Below, in pieces: positions 59,027 through 64,000 of a stretch of DNA of 64,000 nucleotides. A program made the position numbers and the translations under genes. The DNA is taken from NCBI RefSeq assembly GCF_014698235.1, contig NZ_JACJSP010000004.1:62001-126000 (forward strand), read 5' to 3'. The first letter of the stretch is position 1. The number at the start of each line of letters is the position of its first letter. A model generated the notes under the pieces. It was given only the letters and a program-made list of their open reading frames with translations. It was not told the origin of the DNA and searched no databases. Source of the stretch: Limnothrix sp. FACHB-406 (GTDB lineage Bacteria; Cyanobacteriota; Cyanobacteriia; CACIAM-69d).

Positions 59027-59590
59027 GCAACTTGGCGGCGGCGATCCAAATGCGCTCTACCGCTCAAAGCCCAATCTTTCACGATACCGAATCATGCCAG
59101 GTGCTGTGGATCGCAGTGGGACAGTGCGGCGTGTTTGTCGGCATCTCTGTACACATCCATATATATGTATTGTTGAACACAACTGTTGGGCCGGCTCAGG
59201 AAGCAATCACCGGTTGTCGTTCGTGGCCGTGGACTGGGGGCCTGATCCAAGCGGGGTTGGATGGGCAGCACAGGGGTGGTCGGGCCGCTGTTTGCCTGGG
59301 GAAGTTCCTTTGGGGCCTGCTGAGGGGCGATCGCGATCGATTCACGATTGATTATGTTTTTCAATCGTGATTAATGATTGGCAATCATGATAATTAACGA
59401 GTTTTAAATTATTTTTGATAATCAATTGAGATTCCCGGTCAGTGATTAAAAAAATCTATAGTTGTCAGCCTCCCGGGGCAGGCGAATCAGGGTGAAAAAT
59501 CTTGGTTCGTTTGACGATCGCAATTGAGCGGTTTGGGGTGCATTTCCCTGAAATACCGTCGTCTCAGTTCCTCAGTCGCTAAGAAATTGT
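59027..59590. other. Intergenic region with inverted repeats
   Basis: About 560 bases. The second half is AT-rich and has a 10-bp inverted repeat (59342-59351 with 59361-59370, TCACGATTGA/TCAATCGTGA) and next to it ATGATTG-G-CAATCAT (59374-59388). A 112-codon open frame at 59032 is not convincing as a gene. Confidence 0.5.
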
Positions 59591-60055
59591 ATGCAACCGC
59601 AAATTGTGTTGGTTAATCCGCAAATTCCGCCTAATACGGGCAATATTGCCCGTACCTGCGCTGCCACCGGTACGGAACTGCACCTGGTAGGCCCTTTGGG
59701 CTTTGAAATTACCGATCGCTACCTCAAACGGGCTGGACTGGACTACTGGCCGTTTGTCAAGCTTCGCTATCACGCCGATTGGTCGGTCTTTGCCGAATTT
59801 CACCGCCCGATCGGGGGACGACTGATTGGATTTTCCAGCGGTGGCAGCACGTCTTATCACCACATCGCCTACGCCCCTACGGATTGGCTGCTGTTTGGCA
59901 GCGAAACGGAGGGGTTGCCGACTTCGGTGCTGGAAACTTGTGACCTGATTGCTCGTATTCCCATGGACTGCGCGGGTGTTCGTAGCCTGAATCTATCGTC
60001 AAGCACCGCGATCGGGCTGTTTGAGGCTCGGCGGCAGTTGGGATTGTTGGGGTAA
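59591..60055 (+). CDS. trmL: tRNA (cytidine(34)-2'-O)-methyltransferase
   Basis: A 154-residue SPOUT methyltransferase that methylates the wobble base of leucine tRNAs. The family start QIVLVNPQIPPNTGNIARTC is present. The SAM-binding knot has LLFGSETEGLP and IPMDCAGVRSLNLSSSTAIG. Full length, ATG start. Confidence 0.95.
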   Translation: MQPQIVLVNPQIPPNTGNIARTCAATGTELHLVGPLGFEITDRYLKRAGLDYWPFVKLRYHADWSVFAEFHRPIGGRLIGFSSGGSTSYHHIAYAPTDWLLFGSETEGLPTSVLETCDLIARIPMDCAGVRSLNLSSSTAIGLFEARRQLGLLG

Positions 60056-61028
60056 GTCCTGTTGCGAGTACAGGCCCTGGGTAATGAGGAGGTTGAGGGG
60101 TAATGAGCAGCGAGGACGGTCACGGGATGGCGATCGTCTGGAATTGGCTCATCTTGCCCAGTGCTGACGGGGTTCATGGATAGCCAACTGTCTGAATTTG
60201 ACCATCCAGGCAGATGGGAGCCGATCGCGATCGTCCGTCAGGGGCTAAATAAAGTCGATTAAGGCGGCTTCTGACTCCCGATCGCCGGTCGATCGCGGCT
60301 GAACCATGGCTGGGCCGTGATTGCTCAGGCTTAGTCAGCCTTTCACCTTTTCGGGGCGATCGCCGTGGCGGGACTTTCGTGCCTTAGTCGGGGCGATCGG
60401 GAGTCTGATTAATAAGAAAATCCTATCGATGAATCGTCCGAATTTTGCAGCGAATTTTACATTTTTTTTAATTCATCAGGCTCTAAAACGACATATTCCC
60501 TCCTCGGAAATCTTGACTAGGCAATCCAAGACACAGCGTAGGATTACGGTGATCCTGACCTGTCGGCTAAGTCTTGAAAGGCAGGTAATCCGATACGCGT
60601 TGTCAATGGTTTGAGCGCCTGAAAGTCTTTTGAGAAAAGGGCTTTGGAAAAATGATGATCAAATAAGGGGCGCAATCCTGAACAGCAAAACATCACCGAA
60701 AGGCCCAATATTCATCAAGAAAATAAATACCGAAACTGTCACAAATCAGTTGCCAATCTGGTTAAACTTGCCTAAACCACAAAAGCAGGGTAGTCTTGCC
60801 TAAGCCTTAACTCGTATTAAGACCCCGGTCTAACCGAGCTTATCGCTGGCCGCCGCGTCGCACCTGAGCGGTGATCTAGCCATCCAAGGCGCTTGGGACG
60901 GCAAGGCTGATTCAATCGCAGTCCAATGGGCAATCAACGATTGAGCACCCCACCCACGACCAGAGTCGAGGCGAGTTCTGTGGTTTACCAGCCCAAGGCT
61001 TGCTGACTGCTGAGTTGCCAGCGCCCCA
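60056..61028. other. Long intergenic region before the M23 peptidase gene
   Basis: About 970 bases, the longest gap in the window. It has a small palindrome AGACC-CC-GGTCT (60820-60831) and twice CTTGCCTAA nearby. I looked for a ydaO-type c-di-AMP riboswitch, which often precedes cell-wall peptidases, and did not find its conserved segments. No gene is supported; a 97-codon frame at 60321 looks random. Confidence 0.45.
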
Positions 61029-63077
61029 ATGACCAACAATCCACATCGTGCGATGACCGAACAGTACCAACAAGCTCCCACGGAGACTAGTCGGAAGACC
61101 CGCGCCTCGATCGCGACGCTAGGGTTGGCAATCTCAATGGGTGCAACAGGGTTGCTGTTGCCCCGCCAAGGCGACCACGCGATTGCGGCAGAACCCAACC
61201 AGGCTCCGTCCCTCAGTAGCCAGACCGTGGCGGCGGCCACCAGCAAGACCCATACGGTTCAAGCCAACGACACGATCGCGACCATCGCCCGCCAATACGA
61301 TGTTGCGCCGGAAGCCCTAGCGGCGGCGAACCACCTGTCGATTGATGCTGTCCTGAGCGCTGGTCAACAACTCACCATTCCAGCCCGCAGCATTCCCCAA
61401 CGCACCGTTGTTAGCGCGATCGAGCCAATCACCGCCGAAGTGGAAACGGCGACCTTGAGCGCGCCCACCGTCGAACCGAGTCAGACAACGGCTGAAGCGA
61501 ATTCCGAGCAATTTTCCGCCTCCCTGGCCCACGGCGAAAGCGAAGCCGACAGCCAGCCCACAGCAATCACTCTTGATCGCAGCCGAATCCCAGCCCTCCC
61601 GGAAAACCAGGTTGAAGTGGCTGCGGTTGCCCCTGAAGCGGCGGTTGTGATTGATGCTTCGGCCACTGAGGCCGAGTCGCCCAGCGCCAACAGTCCTGCT
61701 GTGACGCAAGTTCCCGTCGCGGAAGCCCCCTCTTCGCCCAACACGATCGACCTGCTGGCGGATGCTGCTGCCATCCGGAGCATCGATCGCTTGCAGGCTC
61801 AGAGCGATCGACTGAGCCAAGCACTGCAATCGCTGGCAGCGAACACTGGAAACCTGCTGGGTTCGACTACCGAGGCGATCGAGCTGCTGGCCCTGGAGCC
61901 GCAACCAACCACTGAATCAGCAGAGCGTCCCACGACCGATCGCACCGAAGAAACCGTTGCACTGCAACCGGCGACTACGGCCGAGCGTGCTTCTACAGAT
62001 GCGGTGACCCCCACTGCCAATGACCTGGTGGTTAGCATCCCCACCGCCGCTGACTATCGACTCACGGCCGTTGCGGTTCCCACGCAGCGCCTCGATCGCC
62101 CGGCTGTGCCCGTGAGTGCCGCCGCCGCCCGCACGGTTGCAACGGAAGAAGCCGGCGGTGGTGCGGTCAATCTTCTGAGCCATGCTGCCACTGCTCAATC
62201 GCTGGCCGGCGCTGCCGATGTGCCCACCGCCAGCAGCCGCCTCCAACAGGGGACGGCCAACAGCGACCTAGCCAGCCCGCGCTACAGCCCCTACATCGAC
62301 GGTCTGCGAGCTGAAATTCAGGCCCTGCAAGCTCGCTACCAAAACCAAACCGGCGAATCGAGCCGCAGCGGTGCAATCAGCCTGTTGGCTCCGGCCGCCG
62401 CCACCGCCGTGGCCGCCAGCCAAGCCAGCACCGTAGCTAATCAGGCGGCAACCGTGGCTGTGCAGCCGCCCTCTGCACCCCTGAGCGATCGCCCGCTGGC
62501 CCTGAGCCAACCGATGCCGGAAGCGGATCCGCGCCGCAGCCAACTAATTGCAGCCGCCTCTGAACCGCTGAACGCCCGTAATCCCCGCGTGCAAACGCTG
62601 CTGAATGCCAGTGTTTCACCCCAACTACCGCCTCTGTCGGATCCTTCGGCTTACCTACCGGGCGCACAACCCCAGGCCATGCGCGGCTACATCTGGCCGA
62701 GCCAAGGCATTCTAACCTCTGGCTATGGCTGGCGCTGGGGCCGGATGCACCGAGGCATTGATATTGCAGCCCCTGTGGGTACACCGATTGTGGCAGCGGC
62801 TGACGGTGTGGTGGCAGTCTCCGGTTGGGACAGCGGTGGCTACGGCAACAAGGTGGACATTCGCCACCCGGACGGCAGCTTCACTCGCTACGCCCACAAC
62901 AGCCGTCTTTTGGTAAGGGCTGGTCAAACCGTTCGCCAAGGTCAATTGATTGCAGAAATGGGCAGCACCGGCCGCAGCACTGGCCCCCACCTGCATTTTG
63001 AAATTCGCCCATCGGGCAAAGGCGCAGTGAACCCGATGGCCTTCTTGCCGAGCGGTGGACTACGGGCGGCTCGTTAG
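61029..63077 (+). CDS. LysM and M23 peptidase domain cell-wall protein
   Basis: A 682-residue envelope protein. Hydrophobic N-terminal signal or anchor (about 33-50), then a LysM domain (HTVQANDTIATIARQYDV, about 77-120). A very long Ala/Ser/Thr-rich linker follows (about 125-540), then an M23 metallopeptidase domain: GRMHRGIDIAAPVGTPI (zinc His and Asp) and STGPHLHFEIRPSG (HxH). It either cuts peptidoglycan cross-links or, like NlpD/EnvC, activates amidases. All zinc ligands seen are present, so catalysis is possible. A strong terminator follows. Confidence 0.92.
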   Translation: MTNNPHRAMTEQYQQAPTETSRKTRASIATLGLAISMGATGLLLPRQGDHAIAAEPNQAPSLSSQTVAAATSKTHTVQANDTIATIARQYDVAPEALAAANHLSIDAVLSAGQQLTIPARSIPQRTVVSAIEPITAEVETATLSAPTVEPSQTTAEANSEQFSASLAHGESEADSQPTAITLDRSRIPALPENQVEVAAVAPEAAVVIDASATEAESPSANSPAVTQVPVAEAPSSPNTIDLLADAAAIRSIDRLQAQSDRLSQALQSLAANTGNLLGSTTEAIELLALEPQPTTESAERPTTDRTEETVALQPATTAERASTDAVTPTANDLVVSIPTAADYRLTAVAVPTQRLDRPAVPVSAAAARTVATEEAGGGAVNLLSHAATAQSLAGAADVPTASSRLQQGTANSDLASPRYSPYIDGLRAEIQALQARYQNQTGESSRSGAISLLAPAAATAVAASQASTVANQAATVAVQPPSAPLSDRPLALSQPMPEADPRRSQLIAAASEPLNARNPRVQTLLNASVSPQLPPLSDPSAYLPGAQPQAMRGYIWPSQGILTSGYGWRWGRMHRGIDIAAPVGTPIVAAADGVVAVSGWDSGGYGNKVDIRHPDGSFTRYAHNSRLLVRAGQTVRQGQLIAEMGSTGRSTGPHLHFEIRPSGKGAVNPMAFLPSGGLRAAR

Positions 63078-63118
63078 ATTAACTGACGCTCCAATCCCTG
63101 CTTAGGTTCCCCTAAACT

Positions 63119-63162
63119 AAACCCGTGCTGGACGCGATCGCTGCATCCGGCATGGGTTTTTT
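63119..63162 (+). terminator. Intrinsic terminator after the M23 peptidase gene
   Basis: A stem of 14 pairs (63119-63132 with 63146-63159, including two G-T pairs), with a loop holding a HIP1 site, followed by a T-run. Confidence 0.85.
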
Positions 63163-63370
63163 AGTTGGCATTTTTATGGGCATTTTTAGTCGCCATTAAC
63201 TTTGGGTGTTCGGGGTGAGTCTTGCTGGAGGTGCTTTTGGGGAACCGGTTGAAGTTTTCGAGTTTAAACTGAAAAGCATTGTCCCTAACGGGCCATGCAT
63301 CAGGCTGACCTTGCTAGTGGCTTTGCTTGTTCGTGGCTTTGTTAGATCGAACCGTTTGCGGGAGAGAACC

Positions 63371-63799
63371 ATGCGACTACTTCACACCATGCTGCGGGTG
63401 GGCGACTTGCAGCGATCGCTCGATTTCTATTGCAATGTGTTGGGGATGAAACTCTTGCGCCAAAAGGATTATCCTGATGGCAAGTTCACGCTGGCCTTTG
63501 TGGGCTATGGGGACGAGTCGGAAACGGCCGTCATTGAGCTAACCCACAACTGGGGCGTGGAGTCCTACGAACTCGGAACGGCCTACGGTCACATTGCTCT
63601 GGGGGTAGATGATATCTATGCCACCTGCGAAGAAATCACGACGCGGGGCGGGCGAGTGACCCGCGCCCCCGGCCCCATGAAACATGGCTCGACGGTGATT
63701 GCCTTTGTGGAGGATCCAGACGGCTACAAGGTGGAACTCATTCAGCTCAAAAATCAAGATGCTGCCCCATCGCCATCCCTAGCGACGGCGGCTTCTTAA
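63371..63799 (+). CDS. gloA: Lactoylglutathione lyase (glyoxalase I)
   Basis: A 142-residue enzyme, methylglyoxal-glutathione hemithioacetal to S-lactoylglutathione. Metal ligands: His5 ([11 protein letters not shown]), Glu in AVIELTHNW, His in [10 protein letters not shown] and Glu in GYKVELIQL. Form and length match the nickel-type bacterial enzyme. ATG at 63371 chosen by homology; the frame is open back to 63206. Confidence 0.96.
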   Translation: MRLLHTMLRVGDLQRSLDFYCNVLGMKLLRQKDYPDGKFTLAFVGYGDESETAVIELTHNWGVESYELGTAYGHIALGVDDIYATCEEITTRGGRVTRAPGPMKHGSTVIAFVEDPDGYKVELIQLKNQDAAPSPSLATAAS

Positions 63800-63819
63800 G
63801 TGTGGGTGGTGCAGACGGA

Positions 63820-63854
63820 GCGCGGGGCCCGTTGAAAGTACCCGGGCCCCGCGC
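63820..63854. terminator. GC-rich hairpin between convergent genes
   Basis: GCGCGGGGCCCG and CGGGCCCCGCGC form a perfect 12-bp stem around an 11-base loop, between gloA and the convergent HIT gene. There is no T-run, so its role as terminator is likely but not certain. Confidence 0.6.
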
Positions 63855-63874
63855 GGCAGGCGGTTAAAAATCCA

Positions 63875-64000
<126 letters not shown>

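Noticed and set aside
59032-59370. 112-codon open frame after recG
   Set aside because: Overlaps an inverted-repeat region, has no ribosome site and no recognisable sequence.
60321-60614. 97-codon open frame in the gap before the M23 gene
   Set aside because: Random-looking composition and no ribosome site.
60056-61028. ydaO (c-di-AMP) riboswitch before the M23 peptidase gene
   Set aside because: The conserved GGGGGA.CC and GTCAGCTAACC-type segments are missing.

Overview
The window is a chromosomal segment of a cyanobacterium. Evidence: very frequent HIP1-type palindromes (GCGATCGC and GGCGATCGCC), a gene for cytochrome c6 (PetJ), an NblS/Hik33-type sensor kinase next to purD, a phasin-like protein, a Rieske oxygenase of the pheophorbide-oxygenase type, several Uma2 (DUF820) genes, and a ribosomal-protein cluster that begins with rplC instead of rpsJ, as is usual in cyanobacteria. 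The sequence does not let me name a genus. GC content looks moderately high.

Layout. 1-2.5 kb: two overlapping histidine kinase genes, the first cut by the window edge. 2.9-10.5 kb: a nuclease-like protein, ahcY, a DedA protein, ruvX, a Uma2 protein, a DUF4126 protein and clpB. 11-15.7 kb: membrane and secreted proteins of unknown function, plus a membrane-anchored class III adenylate cyclase with a short tandem repeat in its linker. 15.9-18.1 kb: glyS.

18.1-34.6 kb: one long cluster for translation and secretion: rplC-rplD-rplW-rplB-rpsS-rplV-rpsC-rplP-rpmC-rpsQ-rplN-rplX-rplE-rpsH-rplF-rplR-rpsE-rplO-secY-adk-infA-rpmJ-rpsM-rpsK-rpoA-rplQ-truA-rplM-rpsI-rpmE. It starts from a near-consensus promoter with a leader of about 380 nt and ends at a 14-bp intrinsic terminator.

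34.6-43.1 kb: two signal peptidase I genes (one without both catalytic residues), an FKBP isomerase, a phasin-like protein, nblS, purD, a sugar-nucleotide epimerase and petJ. 43.2-47.5 kb: TPR, His-rich secreted and unknown secreted proteins, and a dihydroorotase-family gene.

47.6-53.8 kb is the accessory part. Two PEP-CTERM surface proteins flank two Uma2 genes, repeat copies, a collapsed Uma2 remnant and a VapBC-type toxin-antitoxin pair. One PEP-CTERM protein carries a domain that closely resembles the beta-I domain of animal integrin beta subunits, with MIDAS and ADMIDAS residues intact; this is the most unusual gene in the window. 53.8-64 kb: a LysR regulator, the Rieske oxygenase, recG, trmL, a LysM-M23 peptidase, gloA, and a HIT-family gene cut by the window end. 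I see no tRNA, rRNA, CRISPR array or insertion sequence.
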